DNA from: Microbacterium oxydans
GTDB lineage: Bacteria; Actinomycetota; Actinomycetes; Actinomycetales; Microbacteriaceae
Reading direction: 5' to 3'
Assembly (NCBI RefSeq): GCF_006540085.1
Contig: NZ_BJOG01000001.1
Span: 372,001 to 436,000 of the forward strand
Length of the DNA: 64,000 nucleotides
Made by a program: the position numbers and the translations under genes. Each line of letters starts with the position of its first letter. The stretch's first letter is position 1. The notes under the pieces are model-generated. The model saw only the letters and a program-made list of their open reading frames with translations. It was not told where the DNA came from and did no database searches. Positions 49,723 through 57,895 of this stretch are shown in pieces.

Positions 49723-50579
49723 AGTTCTCGGTGTTCACGGCGGCGACCCCCGACTGGGAGCCGGCGGAGGCGGCTCGCCGCATCGCCGCGATCGGCTACG
49801 ACGGCATCGAGTGGCGCATCACCGACCAGGACGAGGCCGACCCGCCCGGATTCTGGGCCGGGAATCGCGCGACCTGGCCGCTCGCCGGGCTCGAAGGGTC
49901 GGTCTCCGAGATCGCCCGCATCACCCGCGAGGCCGGGCTGGAGTTCAGCGGCATCGGCGGCTACGCGCTCGCACCCGACCACGACGATGTGCTGCGGACG
50001 CTCAGGGCCACCGCAGAACTCGGTGCGCGTCAGGTGCGCGTGCGCATCCCTTTCAACGACACCCAGGACTATCGCACGGTGTTCGCGCAGACCAGGGACG
50101 ACCTGGAGTGGGCCTCCCGCGAGGCGGGGGCACTCGGCGTGAAGGTGCTCGTCGAGCTGCACCATCAGACGATCTCGGCGTCGGCGTCGGCTGCCCTCCG
50201 CCTGGTCGACGGCATCGACCCGCGCACCATCGGTGTGATCCACGACCTGGGCAACCTCGTGATCGAAGGGCAGGAGGACACTCGCGCCGGCCTGCAACTC
50301 CTGGGGGAGTACCTCGCGCACGTGCATGTGAAGAACGCCGTCTGGCAGCGCACCGGGCAGACCGGGCTCGACGGCGATGTGCGCTGGGAGTCGGCATGGG
50401 CTCCGCTTCGCGAGGGCATCGCCAGCGTGCCGGACTATTTCCGCGCCCTCGCCGAGGTCGGCTACGACGGCTGGGTGACGCTGGAGGACTTCTCGACGGA
50501 TGCTCCGCTGGAGGAGCGCCTGATCGACGACCTCGCCTTCCTCCGCGCGTCTGCCGGCGCCGCCGGCATCGGATCGTGA
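49719..50579 (+). CDS. Sugar phosphate isomerase/epimerase family protein (TIM barrel), second copy
   Basis: A 286-residue xylose isomerase-like TIM-barrel protein, only distantly like the first copy in the operon. FSVFTAATPDWEPAEAARRI starts the barrel, YDGIEWRITDQDEADPP carries the early active-site loop, KVLVELHHQTISASASAALR the metal-site Glu-His, GVIHDLGNLVIEGQED the Asp, LAHVHVKNAVWQ the His-Lys and WVTLEDFSTDAPLEERLIDD the final Glu. All metal-binding residues seem present. It starts by ATGA overlap and ends by GTGA overlap with the fructuronate reductase-like gene. Confidence 0.88.
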   Translation: MKFSVFTAATPDWEPAEAARRIAAIGYDGIEWRITDQDEADPPGFWAGNRATWPLAGLEGSVSEIARITREAGLEFSGIGGYALAPDHDDVLRTLRATAELGARQVRVRIPFNDTQDYRTVFAQTRDDLEWASREAGALGVKVLVELHHQTISASASAALRLVDGIDPRTIGVIHDLGNLVIEGQEDTRAGLQLLGEYLAHVHVKNAVWQRTGQTGLDGDVRWESAWAPLREGIASVPDYFRALAEVGYDGWVTLEDFSTDAPLEERLIDDLAFLRASAGAAGIGS

Positions 50580-51802
50580 CCGGGCCTGCGCGCACGCAGC
50601 ATCCCCCGCTCCGTGCCGCTCATCTGGGTCTCGGCGCCTTCCATCGGGCTCACCAGGCCTGGTACACCCAGCAGGCGAACGAGCGTGCAACCGCAGACGA
50701 CGGGTGGGGCATCGCCGCTTTCACCGGGCGTGCCCCTGAGGCCGCAGAGCTGCTGTCGCGCAACGACGGCGTGTACACGGTGCTGGAGCGCTCCGCCGAG
50801 GGAGACCGGGCGACGACCGTGCAGTCGATCGTGCGGGCGGTACCCGGATCGGATGAGCGGGCCTGGCTCGACACTCTCACCGATCCTCGGGTCGCGGTTC
50901 TGACCGTGACGGTCACCGAGGCGGGGTACTCGGCCGGTTCCGGGGTTCCGCGGCGCATCGCCGACGGCCTCGTCGCGCGAGCGCGGGCCGGTGCAGGACC
51001 CATCGCGGTCGTGAGCTGCGACAACCTGCCGCAGAACGGTCGGGCGCTGCGGGACGTGGTGCGCAAAGCCGCCGGGCCCCAGGCTGTGCGACTCTCAGAC
51101 ATCGCGTCGTTCGTCGACACGGTGGTGGACCGGATCACCCCTGCCGTCACGCCGGCCGACATCGACGCCGTGCGGAAGCTCACCGGCCTCGACGATCCGT
51201 CCGCGGTGGTCACCGAACCGTTCGCGGAATGGATCCTCGCGGGCGAGTTCCCCGGGGGTTCTCCGGACTGGGCGCAGGTCGGAGCCAGATTCGTCGCCGA
51301 TGTCGGGCCGTACGAAGCGCGCAAGCTCTACCTGCTCAACGCCGGGCACACCTTCCTCGCCGCAGCAGGGCGGTTGCGGGGCTACGACACGATCGCAGAG
51401 GCGTTCGGCGATGCCGACCTGCGCGCCGACACCGAGGCGCTGTGGGCTGCGCAGCGCACCGCGGTCGACCTGCCGGTCGCGGAGCTCGACGGATGGCTCG
51501 ACGATCTGCGCCTCCGCTTCTCGAATCCGCGCATCGCCCATCGGCTCGACCAGATCCGTCGGGACAGTCCGATCAAGGTGGCGCTGCGCCTCGTCGCTCC
51601 CCTGCGGAGACGCCGAGAGGCCGGCGATGCCGCCGACGACGCGCAGCTGCACGCCGTGGAGAGCTGGATCCGCTCCCTCGTCGAACTCGACCCGACCGAC
51701 CCCGCGACGGCCCTGATCGCCCGCACCATCTCCGCCCTGCCCGCGGCTGACCGCGCACGCACCGTCATCGACCACCTCACTCCCGAAGGGACCCTCGCAT
51801 GA
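50576..51802 (+). CDS. uxuB: Mannitol dehydrogenase family protein, likely fructuronate reductase
   Basis: A 408-residue polyol-type dehydrogenase. [20 protein letters not shown] is the N-terminal GxGxFHRAH motif, [20 protein letters not shown] follows, and [14 protein letters not shown] near residue 110 and [14 protein letters not shown] near residue 145 form the cofactor site. [20 protein letters not shown] near residue 245 carries the catalytic Lys and the LNAGH pattern. It is shorter than Escherichia coli UxuB (486) but similar to the actinobacterial forms. It would reduce D-fructuronate to D-mannonate (UxuB), supplying the next gene; tagaturonate reductase activity cannot be excluded. 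The start is GTG 50576. Confidence 0.88.
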   Translation: MTGPARTQHPPLRAAHLGLGAFHRAHQAWYTQQANERATADDGWGIAAFTGRAPEAAELLSRNDGVYTVLERSAEGDRATTVQSIVRAVPGSDERAWLDTLTDPRVAVLTVTVTEAGYSAGSGVPRRIADGLVARARAGAGPIAVVSCDNLPQNGRALRDVVRKAAGPQAVRLSDIASFVDTVVDRITPAVTPADIDAVRKLTGLDDPSAVVTEPFAEWILAGEFPGGSPDWAQVGARFVADVGPYEARKLYLLNAGHTFLAAAGRLRGYDTIAEAFGDADLRADTEALWAAQRTAVDLPVAELDGWLDDLRLRFSNPRIAHRLDQIRRDSPIKVALRLVAPLRRRREAGDAADDAQLHAVESWIRSLVELDPTDPATALIARTISALPAADRARTVIDHLTPEGTLA

Positions 51803-53037
51803 GCATCGACAAGGCTGAGGTCATCGTCACCAGCCCCGACCGGAACTTCGTCACTCTCAAGCTCACGACGGCCGACGGCATCTCCGGCCTCGGCGACGCG
51901 ACCCTCAACGGGCGTGAGCTCGCCGTCGTCGCGTACCTCACCGAGCACGTCGTGCCGCTGCTGATCGGCGCCGACGAGGACCGCATCGAAGACACCTGGC
52001 AGTTCCTCTACCGGAGCGCGTACTGGCGCAGGGGACCCGTCACGATGGCCGCTGTCGCGGCGGTCGACATGGCGCTGTGGGATATCAAGGGCAAGAAGGC
52101 GGGGATGCCCGTCTACCAGCTCCTTGGCGGAGCCAGCCGCACCGGGCTTCTCGCCTACGGTCACGCGTCGGGCAAGGAGCTGCCTGAACTGTTCGACTCC
52201 GTGCGCGCGCACCTCGACCAGGGGTATCGGGCGATCCGGATCCAGACCGGTGTTCCCGGGCTCAAGGCCATCTACGGCATCGCTTCGCAGGCCGCCGACA
52301 CCGGAGGGGGAGAAGCCCGGTACGACCATGAGCCGGCACGTCGAGGGGCGAGGCCCGTCGAAGAGGACTGGGATACCCGCGCCTACCTGAACCACCTGCC
52401 CGGCGTCTTCGAGGCGGTGCGCAACGAGTTCGGCCCCGACATCCCGCTGCTGCACGACGGCCACCACCGGATGACGCCGATCCAGGCGGCGAAGCTCGGC
52501 AAGGCTCTCGAGCCGTACGACCTGTTCTGGCTCGAGGACTGCACCCCCGCCGAGAACCAGGAGGCGCTGCGACTCGTGCGCCAGCACACGACCACGCCCC
52601 TCGCGATCGGCGAGATCTTCAACACCGTCTGGGATTTCAAGGACATCATCCGCGACCAGCTCATCGACTACGTGCGCGGGGCCGTGACCCACATGGGCGG
52701 CATCAGTCCGCTGAAGAAGACACTCGACTACGCGGCGATGTACCAGATCAAGTCCGGCATGCACGGGCCCACCGACATCTCGCCGGTCGGCATGGCGGCG
52801 GCGATGCACCTCGGCCTCGCGATCCACAACTTCGGCATCCAGGAGTACATGCAGCACGGCTCGCGTACCGACCAGGTGTTCCAGCAGTCCTTCACCTGGC
52901 GTGGCGGACTGCTGCACCCCGGCGACAAGCCGGGCCTGGGCGTCGAGCTCGACGTCGATGAGGCGGGCAAGTACCCGTACGAGCGGGCGTACCTGCCCTA
53001 TAACCGGCTGGCGGATGGAACGGTGCACGACTGGTGA
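51799..53037 (+). CDS. manD: D-mannonate dehydratase (ManD, enolase superfamily)
   Basis: A 412-residue enolase-superfamily enzyme that dehydrates D-mannonate to 2-keto-3-deoxygluconate. The N-terminal cap is ITVTSP-like ([20 protein letters not shown]). [24 protein letters not shown] opens the barrel. YGHASG and [12 protein letters not shown] are typical of ManD/Rsp[21 protein letters not shown] gives the metal Asp and acid His, [16 protein letters not shown] the metal Glu, AIGEIFNT the third metal Glu and THMGGIS the barrel end. This family is sometimes annotated RspA. It sits between uxuB and gntK (4-bp overlaps). Confidence 0.93.
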   Translation: MSIDKAEVIVTSPDRNFVTLKLTTADGISGLGDATLNGRELAVVAYLTEHVVPLLIGADEDRIEDTWQFLYRSAYWRRGPVTMAAVAAVDMALWDIKGKKAGMPVYQLLGGASRTGLLAYGHASGKELPELFDSVRAHLDQGYRAIRIQTGVPGLKAIYGIASQAADTGGGEARYDHEPARRGARPVEEDWDTRAYLNHLPGVFEAVRNEFGPDIPLLHDGHHRMTPIQAAKLGKALEPYDLFWLEDCTPAENQEALRLVRQHTTTPLAIGEIFNTVWDFKDIIRDQLIDYVRGAVTHMGGISPLKKTLDYAAMYQIKSGMHGPTDISPVGMAAAMHLGLAIHNFGIQEYMQHGSRTDQVFQQSFTWRGGLLHPGDKPGLGVELDVDEAGKYPYERAYLPYNRLADGTVHDW

Positions 53038-53528
53038 CTCTGGTGACCAGGCCGATCGTCGTCATGGGGGTGTCCGGGGCGGGCAAGACGACGGTCGGCC
53101 GGGACCTCGCACATCGGCTCGGGGTCTCGTTCATCGATGCGGACGATCTGCACGGCTCGGAGAACGTCGCCAAGATGGCGGCAGGGATCCCTCTCGATGA
53201 CGATGACCGGTGGCCGTGGCTCGACCGGGTCGGGGTGGCGCTCGCCGCGGACCCCGGGGTCGTCATCGCGTGCTCGGCGTTGAAGCGGAGATACCGCGAT
53301 CGGCTGCGCGCATCGGCCCCTGACACGGTGTTCGTGCACCTCGACGCACCGAAGGAGCGGGTCACGGAGCAGGCGACTGCGCGCCGCGGTCACTTCATGC
53401 CACCCGCGCTGCTGGCGTCGCAGTTGCAGACGTTGGAGCCGCTCGGGGCGGACGAGGACGGGATCACGGTGACGGTGGATGGCACGGCCGGAGAGCTCGT
53501 GGAGCGCATCCGTCAGCATCTCGTCTGA
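53034..53528 (+). CDS. gntK: Gluconokinase
   Basis: A 164-residue gluconate kinase, normal length. Walker A is [20 protein letters not shown] at residues 8-27, followed by [35 protein letters not shown] (the conserved PLxDxDRxPWL signature), [13 protein letters not shown] and [18 protein letters not shown]. It phosphorylates D-gluconate to 6-phosphogluconate. It is the last gene of the island, from GTG 53034. No 2-keto-3-deoxygluconate kinase or aldolase is in the window, so those steps must be elsewhere, or this kinase serves a side branch. Confidence 0.94.
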   Translation: MTLVTRPIVVMGVSGAGKTTVGRDLAHRLGVSFIDADDLHGSENVAKMAAGIPLDDDDRWPWLDRVGVALAADPGVVIACSALKRRYRDRLRASAPDTVFVHLDAPKERVTEQATARRGHFMPPALLASQLQTLEPLGADEDGITVTVDGTAGELVERIRQHLV

Positions 53529-53554
53529 GAACGTCCGCCACCTTCGAGCCGCGC

Positions 53555-54010
53555 TCAGGGGATCGGCACTGCGCGGTCCGCGCCGAGTCGCTTCATCACC
53601 ATCGTCGACGTCAATCGCTGCACGCCCGGCAGGGCTCCGAGGGTGTTGTCGTAGAGCTCCTGGTACGAACCCATGTCACGCGTGAGGATGCGCAGCATGT
53701 AGTCGGGGTCGCCGAACAGGCGCTGTGCCTCGACGACCGCGGGGATGGACACCACCGCCTCTTCGAAGGCGACGATGGTGTCCTTGTCGGTGCGTCCGAT
53801 CGTGACGAACACGATGGCCTCGAAAGTCAGGCCGACGGCTGCAGGGGCCACCACCGCCCGGTACCTCTCGATGGCTCCGGACTGCTCCAGCTCCTTGAGG
53901 CGACGATGGCACGCGGACAGGCTCAAGCCGACCTGGGAGGCGAGGTGGGTCGCGCTCATCCGGCCGTCGTCCTGGAGAAGAGAGAGAATCTCCCGGTCAA
54001 GTGCATCCAT
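53555..54010 (-). CDS. Lrp/AsnC family transcriptional regulator
   Basis: A 151-residue regulator of normal Lrp size. The HTH is MDALDREILSLLQDDGRMSA, THLASQVGLSLSACHRRLKE (residues 1-40). The RAM domain is VFVTIGRTDKDTIVAFEEAV, VEAQRLFGDPDYMLRILTRD and LPGVQRLTSTMVMKRLG. ATG 54010 is chosen over the open frame to 54061. It is divergent from a LysE-type exporter 98 bp away, the classic LysG-LysE-like arrangement in which an amino acid binds the regulator and switches on its export. Confidence 0.93.
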   Translation of the reverse strand: MDALDREILSLLQDDGRMSATHLASQVGLSLSACHRRLKELEQSGAIERYRAVVAPAAVGLTFEAIVFVTIGRTDKDTIVAFEEAVVSIPAVVEAQRLFGDPDYMLRILTRDMGSYQELYDNTLGALPGVQRLTSTMVMKRLGADRAVPIP

Positions 54011-54108
54011 GGTGACAATCCTTGCAGCTCGAGGCGGCGATGGTCCGAAGAATCGAAGCACCTTTCGCGTGATCCTTCGTAGTCTCTTCCTCGAATCGAG
54101 GAGAACCG

Positions 54109-54732
54109 ATGGATATCGCGCTGGTCATGCAGTTCTGGGTGGTCGCCGTCATGCTCGCGCTGACGCCGGGCGCTGATTGGGCCTATGCGATCTCCGCCGG
54201 CCTGCGTGCTCGCTCGATCGCGCCATCGATCCTCGGGATGATCGCGGGTTACACCGTCGTGATCGTCGCCGTCGCGCTCGGCCTCGGCGCGCTGGTCACC
54301 ACGTATCCCGTCACCCTCACGACGCTGACGGTGGTCGGCGCGCTCTACCTGATCTTCCTCGGGGCGACGACGCTCGCCAGCCGCCCGGCGCCGATCGCCG
54401 AGAGCGGCGAGCCGATCGCCACGGGCGGATGGGCGCAGTTCCTGCGCGGCTCCGGCGTGAGCGGCATCAACCCGAAGGGCCTGCTACTCCTGCTCGCGCT
54501 GCTGCCCCAGTTCACGAGCGCGAGCGGATGGCCGTCGACGACGCAGATGCTCGCCCTCGGTGGACTGCACCTCCTCAACATCGCGATCGTGTACACGACC
54601 GTCGGCCTGCTCGCCCGTCGTCTGCTGCGCACGCGACCGCGCGCCAGCTCGGTGGTCACCCGGATCGCCGGCATCGCCATGACCGTCATCGGCGTGGGGA
54701 TCCTCCTCGAGCAGGTGCTCGAGTGGCTGTGA
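54109..54732 (+). CDS. LysE family amino acid exporter
   Basis: A 207-residue membrane protein of the LysE/RhtB family with about six helices. The hallmark N-terminus is FWVVAVMLALTPGADWAYAI, with the conserved TPGA/P motif, followed by GYTVVIVAVALGLGALVTTY, LYLIFLGATTLASRP and the GVSGINPKGLLLLLALLPQF stretch (NPK motif). It would export an amino acid by proton exchange. ATG 54109 has GAGGAGAA ahead. The divergent Lrp-type gene is its likely regulator. Confidence 0.93.
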   Translation: MDIALVMQFWVVAVMLALTPGADWAYAISAGLRARSIAPSILGMIAGYTVVIVAVALGLGALVTTYPVTLTTLTVVGALYLIFLGATTLASRPAPIAESGEPIATGGWAQFLRGSGVSGINPKGLLLLLALLPQFTSASGWPSTTQMLALGGLHLLNIAIVYTTVGLLARRLLRTRPRASSVVTRIAGIAMTVIGVGILLEQVLEWL

Positions 54733-54830
54733 GAACCGTGCGCTTTTCACCGGCCATCGACCGCCGCAACCCCGCACCGTCGAGGTAGCGTCGAAGAGGC
54801 GGACTGTGATCGGCGGGAGATGAGGACTGC

Positions 54831-55319
54831 GTGACTTCCATGGTGCGTACGACCACTGCACTCCGGCTGCTGCTGCCGGCCTTCCTGCTCGGCGCGATCA
54901 TCGCGATCTCGTTCCTCGAGGCGCCGTTGAAGTTCCTCGCGCCGGGGGTCACGATCCCGATCGGACTCGGTATCGGACGACTCGTCTTCACCGCGTTGAA
55001 CGTACTCGTGGGTGTCGTGCTGCTCGTGCTCACCGTCGTGACCGTGCGGGCGAGGGCCGGCCGTGCGGCACCGGGCATCCTCGCCGCGATCTGGGTCGTG
55101 TACCTCGTCGAGGTCGCGGTCATCCGTCCGGTGCTCAATCAGCGCAGCGATCTGGTGATCGCGGGTGCCGAGACCCCGGGGACGAACTGGGCGCACTATG
55201 CGTACATCGCCGCAGAAGTGGCCATCGTCGGGCTGCTCGTCGCTCTGACACTGGTCACGGTGCGCTCGGTGCTCGCCCTGCACGAACCGCGAGAATCGGT
55301 GGGTGAAGGGGCGTCCTGA
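54831..55319 (+). CDS. Four-helix membrane protein of unknown function
   Basis: A 162-residue membrane protein. Helices are near residues 10-28 (ALRLLLPAFLLGAIIAISFL), 44-70 (LVFTALNVLVGVVLLVLTVV), 80-98 (APGILAAIWVVYLVEVAVIR) and 125-145 (IAAEVAIVGLLVALTLVTVR). The EAPLKF after helix 1 and the RPVLNQRSD loop between helices 3 and 4 look conserved and recall DUF4149-like small membrane proteins, but I cannot name the family with certainty. GTG 54831 has GATGAGG ahead; ATG 54840 is a close alternative. It appears to be a single gene. Confidence 0.7.
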   Translation: MTSMVRTTTALRLLLPAFLLGAIIAISFLEAPLKFLAPGVTIPIGLGIGRLVFTALNVLVGVVLLVLTVVTVRARAGRAAPGILAAIWVVYLVEVAVIRPVLNQRSDLVIAGAETPGTNWAHYAYIAAEVAIVGLLVALTLVTVRSVLALHEPRESVGEGAS

Positions 55320-55322
55320 CGT

Positions 55323-55495
55323 TCAGTCCGCCGATGCCGAGAGCTGGTCGTGCAGGTTGAACACCTCGGTGAGAGGCGTGGCCGCCTGATCGGCGCGGCC
55401 TTCGAGCCCGACGAAGAACTCCGACATCGATGCCTCCCATCGCGCTGCGACCGGAGAGGCTGCGAGGTAGGCGCGTGCCGCCTCGTCGTCTCCCG
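55323..55495 (-). pseudogene. rhaM: 3' remnant of an L-rhamnose mutarotase gene
   Basis: Reading the minus strand in the frame that ends at TGA 55325-55323 gives about 55 residues: DDEAARAYLAASPVAARWEA, then MSEFFVGLEG, and PLTEVFNLHDQLSASAD. This matches the C-terminal half of RhaM (NARW, MxxFF and LxEVFHL pattern), normally about 105 residues. The 5' half is missing; instead the sequence runs into the beta-lactamase-like remnant. No start codon is available, so it is dead. It marks a past deletion of rhamnose genes. Confidence 0.72.
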
Positions 55496-55822
55496 CTCCT
55501 TCGCGGGGACGCCGGAGAGGAATCCCGCGGCGACGAAGACTTTGAGGGTGGAGGCGTAGCCGAATCTCTCATCCGCCCGGTACGAGATGGTCTCCCCTGT
55601 TCCGGTGTCCACGGCGCTGACGCCGATTCGGGCGGAGTAGTCCTTTTCCAGGCGCTGCAGCGACGCAGACAGGTCGATCGAGGTGGATGCTGTCGCGGTC
55701 GGCGGCGTGCTGGGTGTGGGAGGTCTGCTCGCGCCGTCGGACCCGGTGCACCCGGTGAGCGCGGCGAGCGTGAGGGCCATGGACAACGCGATCTGTCCAC
55801 GCAGGCGGTTGGCCTTGCGCAT
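55496..55822 (-). pseudogene. 5' remnant of a class A beta-lactamase-like lipoprotein gene
   Basis: From ATG 55822 (AAAGGAA ahead) the first 107 residues are a good lipoprotein: MRKANRLRGQIALSMALTLA, lipobox LTGC (Cys25), a Pro/Thr linker, then LEKDYSARIGVSAVDTGTGE and ERFGYASTLKVFVAAGFL with the SxxK active-site motif (Ser91, Lys94) of class A beta-lactamases. After GVPAKER the frame turns into Arg/Ser-rich nonsense. The SDN and KTG motifs and some 180 residues are missing. The break near 55490-55505 joins the rhaM 3' end in another frame. Confidence 0.8.
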
Positions 55823-55994
55823 GGAGTTCCTTTCGAACGGATTCCAGGGTTCCAGGTCCTCTGCAGGGGGTAACCCCACACATTCCGATCTATCGGCATA
55901 CTTACAGCCTCAGCGCCTCCCGACTCCGTTAAGAGTGAAATGTTAGATGACAGCGGCCCAGATCGTGGTCGTACCGCACTGTCTGGAGGAAATC

Positions 55995-56597
55995 ATGAAG
56001 TTGAAGAGTCGAATCGTCGCGGCGGGCGTCACCGCCGTCATGGCCGCGGGTGTCGCGTTCATCGGCGCCCCGGCCGCCAGCGCCGCGGATGGCGCACAGG
56101 TCGATCACCTCGGTGAGATGAACCACCCCTTCGCGCCGAGCGCCGACCCGAGACTGGGTGGCCAAGCCGGTGTCGGCTGGCTCCGAGGGCCTGACGGCTC
56201 GATCGGCGGCATGTCGAACGACCAGACCTTCGGCTCACCCGCCGCGGTCACGCTCGACGACAACGTCGATACGGTCCGTGCCGGCGAAACGATCAGCATC
56301 ACGGTCTCGGCGACGAACACGTCGACGTTCGCTCGGGGTATCAGCATGGCCGTTCCGAGCATCAAAGGTGTGACGGCGACCGCGGCGGAGTCCACCAGCG
56401 GCACGCCGATCCTCAGCAACACGCATGTGTTCGTCGCGTTCGATGAGCTCGACCCCGGTGAGACCGGAACCATCGTGATCGACGCGAAGATCGGCAATGT
56501 CCCCGCGGGCACGAAGCTCCCGACGAAGGCGTATGTGTATCAGACGATGTACGGGCCGTCTTCGCAGATCGTCGACACCGACACCGTCGTCGACTAG
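55995..56597 (+). CDS. Secreted protein with Ig-like fold, function unknown
   Basis: A 200-residue exported protein. KSRIVAAGVTAVMAAGVAFI up to GAPAASA is a signal peptide (cleavage before ADG). The mature protein has VDTVRAGETISITVSATNTS and ELDPGETGTIVIDAKIG, a pattern like DUF11/CARDB-type beta-sandwich domains, which is adhesion-like. There is no lipobox, sorting motif or membrane anchor, so it should be released. ATG 55995 has GGAGGAAAT ahead; the frame to 55947 lacks a signal at its own start. It is a single gene, facing away from the pseudogenes. Confidence 0.75.
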   Translation: MKLKSRIVAAGVTAVMAAGVAFIGAPAASAADGAQVDHLGEMNHPFAPSADPRLGGQAGVGWLRGPDGSIGGMSNDQTFGSPAAVTLDDNVDTVRAGETISITVSATNTSTFARGISMAVPSIKGVTATAAESTSGTPILSNTHVFVAFDELDPGETGTIVIDAKIGNVPAGTKLPTKAYVYQTMYGPSSQIVDTDTVVD

Positions 56598-56651
56598 TCC
56601 GTGCAGGTGGGGTGCGGTCGGTCTTTCGGGTCCAGCCGTGCCCCGCTGCGG

Positions 56652-56879
56652 TCAGGGACGGACGCGGACCGTGCGGCCCTCGAACGACACCAGATCGCCG
56701 TCGCGCAGCTGGCGTCCTCGCCGCCGATCCACCTCGTCGTTGACGGTCACGTATCCGTCGATGATGACCTCTTTGGCGTCGCCGCCCGAGTCGAGGAGGC
56801 CGGCGAACTTCAGGAACTGTCCGAGGCGGATCACCTCACCGCCGATGGAGATGTCGTCGATCGGATCGGTGTTCGTCAT
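56652..56879 (-). CDS. S4-domain RNA-binding protein (YbcJ-like)
   Basis: A 75-residue protein that is little more than an S4 domain: IRLGQFLKFAGLLDSGGDAK, EVIIDGYVTVNDEVDRRRGR, QLRDGDLVSFEG. The GYVTVNDEVDRRRGRQL stretch is the S4 RNA-binding face. YbcJ/RlbA-like single S4 proteins bind structured RNA, often rRNA, and are small. ATG 56879. The gene stands alone between a secreted protein gene and a terminator. Confidence 0.88.
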   Translation of the reverse strand: MTNTDPIDDISIGGEVIRLGQFLKFAGLLDSGGDAKEVIIDGYVTVNDEVDRRRGRQLRDGDLVSFEGRTVRVRP

Positions 56880-56954
56880 CCTTGAATGCTAATCGCCTTC
56901 GAGGTGGGGGCGTGCGCGCTCGCCGCGGTGCGGACAGCCACGATCTGAACGGCG

Positions 56955-56984
56955 ACAGCACCCCCGGCGAAACGAGGGTGCTGT
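56955..56984 (-). terminator. Terminator after the PepSY-like gene
   Basis: ACAGCACCC (56955-56963) pairs with GGGTGCTGT (56976-56984) around a 12-nt loop, 22 bp beyond the stop of the minus-strand gene at 57007. Confidence 0.7.
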
Positions 56985-57006
56985 TCATCGGCCCGGCCCG
57001 GCCGGC

Positions 57007-57816
57007 TCAGTCGATATCGGTTCCGACGACCGCGAAGTCGGCGTTGAAGTCGATGTCCACCGAGCGGTTGTCGGTCGTGAGGACCGACGCGTCATAGGGG
57101 CTCACGTCGTCGCCGTCCACGTCGAGGTCGGTGATCATGCCCTCGGCCTCGGCGAGTGCGGCGGAGACCAGTGCGCGGATCGTCTGGTCGTCGAGAGCGA
57201 GTGCGGGACCCGTGTCGTCGCCGTCGGCCACATCGGTCGAGATGACGGATGCCGCCAGGCTGCTGTCGACGCGTACCTCGGTCTCGTCGCCGGAGGTCGT
57301 GGTCAGCTGCACCTCCCACGTGCCGTCGCGCTTGGCGTCGATCGAGGTCACCTCGCCGTCGGCGACCCCGCGTGCGGCGGCCGCGATCTTGATCAGCTCG
57401 TCGGCCGATGCGCTGCCGATGCCGGTCACGGGGCCTCGATCGTTCGAGGGGGCGTTCCCGCGGTCGTCGCCGCGGTCGTCTCCTCGCTGACCGTGGTCGT
57501 CCGCGTCGTCATGGCGGGGGCCGTCGGAGATCGAGGATCGATCGTCGTCGCCGAACTCGTCGCCGATCGCCGCACCTACGGCGATGCCGCCACCTGCGAG
57601 GACCACGGCCGCCGCGATGCCGCCTCCGATGAGGAGAGCGCGCTTGCGTCCGGGCTTCGGCTCGGCCGGTGCGGCAGGAGCCGCCGCCGGAGCGGTCGGG
57701 TACGCGGTGGCGTCAGGCGCCTGGGGCGCGGAACCCGGAGCCGGGGCCACCGGCAGTGTCTGCGCGTCCGGGGTGCTCTCGGGCGTCTGGTCGGGAGTGG
57801 GTGTCTTGTCGTCCAT
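57007..57816 (-). CDS. Membrane-anchored protein with PepSY-like repeats
   Basis: A 269-residue protein. The first 50 residues are Pro/Ala/Thr-rich and cytosolic, then basic residues and a helix (RALLIGGGIAAAVVLAGGGI) at about 54-76. A Asp/Arg/Gly-rich linker with DDRGDDRG-type repeats leads to two domains that look like PepSY modules: DELIKIAAAARGVADGEVTS, IDAKRDGTWEVQLTTTSG and QTIRALVSAALAEAEGMITD, LDVD. It ends YDASVLTTDNRSVDIDFNAD. It follows the histidine kinase gene and has its own CTGAA-repeat promoter. PepSY proteins may modulate a sensor or protease; here a feedback partner of the two-component system is likely. Confidence 0.75.
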   Translation of the reverse strand: MDDKTPTPDQTPESTPDAQTLPVAPAPGSAPQAPDATAYPTAPAAAPAAPAEPKPGRKRALLIGGGIAAAVVLAGGGIAVGAAIGDEFGDDDRSSISDGPRHDDADDHGQRGDDRGDDRGNAPSNDRGPVTGIGSASADELIKIAAAARGVADGEVTSIDAKRDGTWEVQLTTTSGDETEVRVDSSLAASVISTDVADGDDTGPALALDDQTIRALVSAALAEAEGMITDLDVDGDDVSPYDASVLTTDNRSVDIDFNADFAVVGTDID

Positions 57817-57839
57817 ATCTCGATGGTCCCGCGCCGGCG

Positions 57840-57876
57840 CTGAAGCCTCCCTGAAGCGTCCTGAAAACGTCTTCAG
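57840..57876. promoter_or_regulatory. CTGAA direct repeats upstream of the PepSY-like gene
   Basis: CTGAA at 57840-57844, 57851-57855 and 57861-57865 (spacing 11 and 10 bp) plus an inverted TTCAG at 57872-57876. The first repeat starts 24 bp upstream of the ATG at 57816, the same distance as at the response-regulator gene. OmpR-type regulators bind such 11-bp-spaced repeats. Confidence 0.65.
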
Positions 57877-57895
57877 GAACCGATACTCCAGGCTT

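Noticed and set aside
49691..50575. N-terminal extension of the fructuronate reductase-like gene over the whole second TIM-barrel gene
   Set aside because: The extension is an Arg-rich shadow; GTG 50576 overlaps the previous stop (GTGA) and gives the proper GxGxFHRAH N-terminus.
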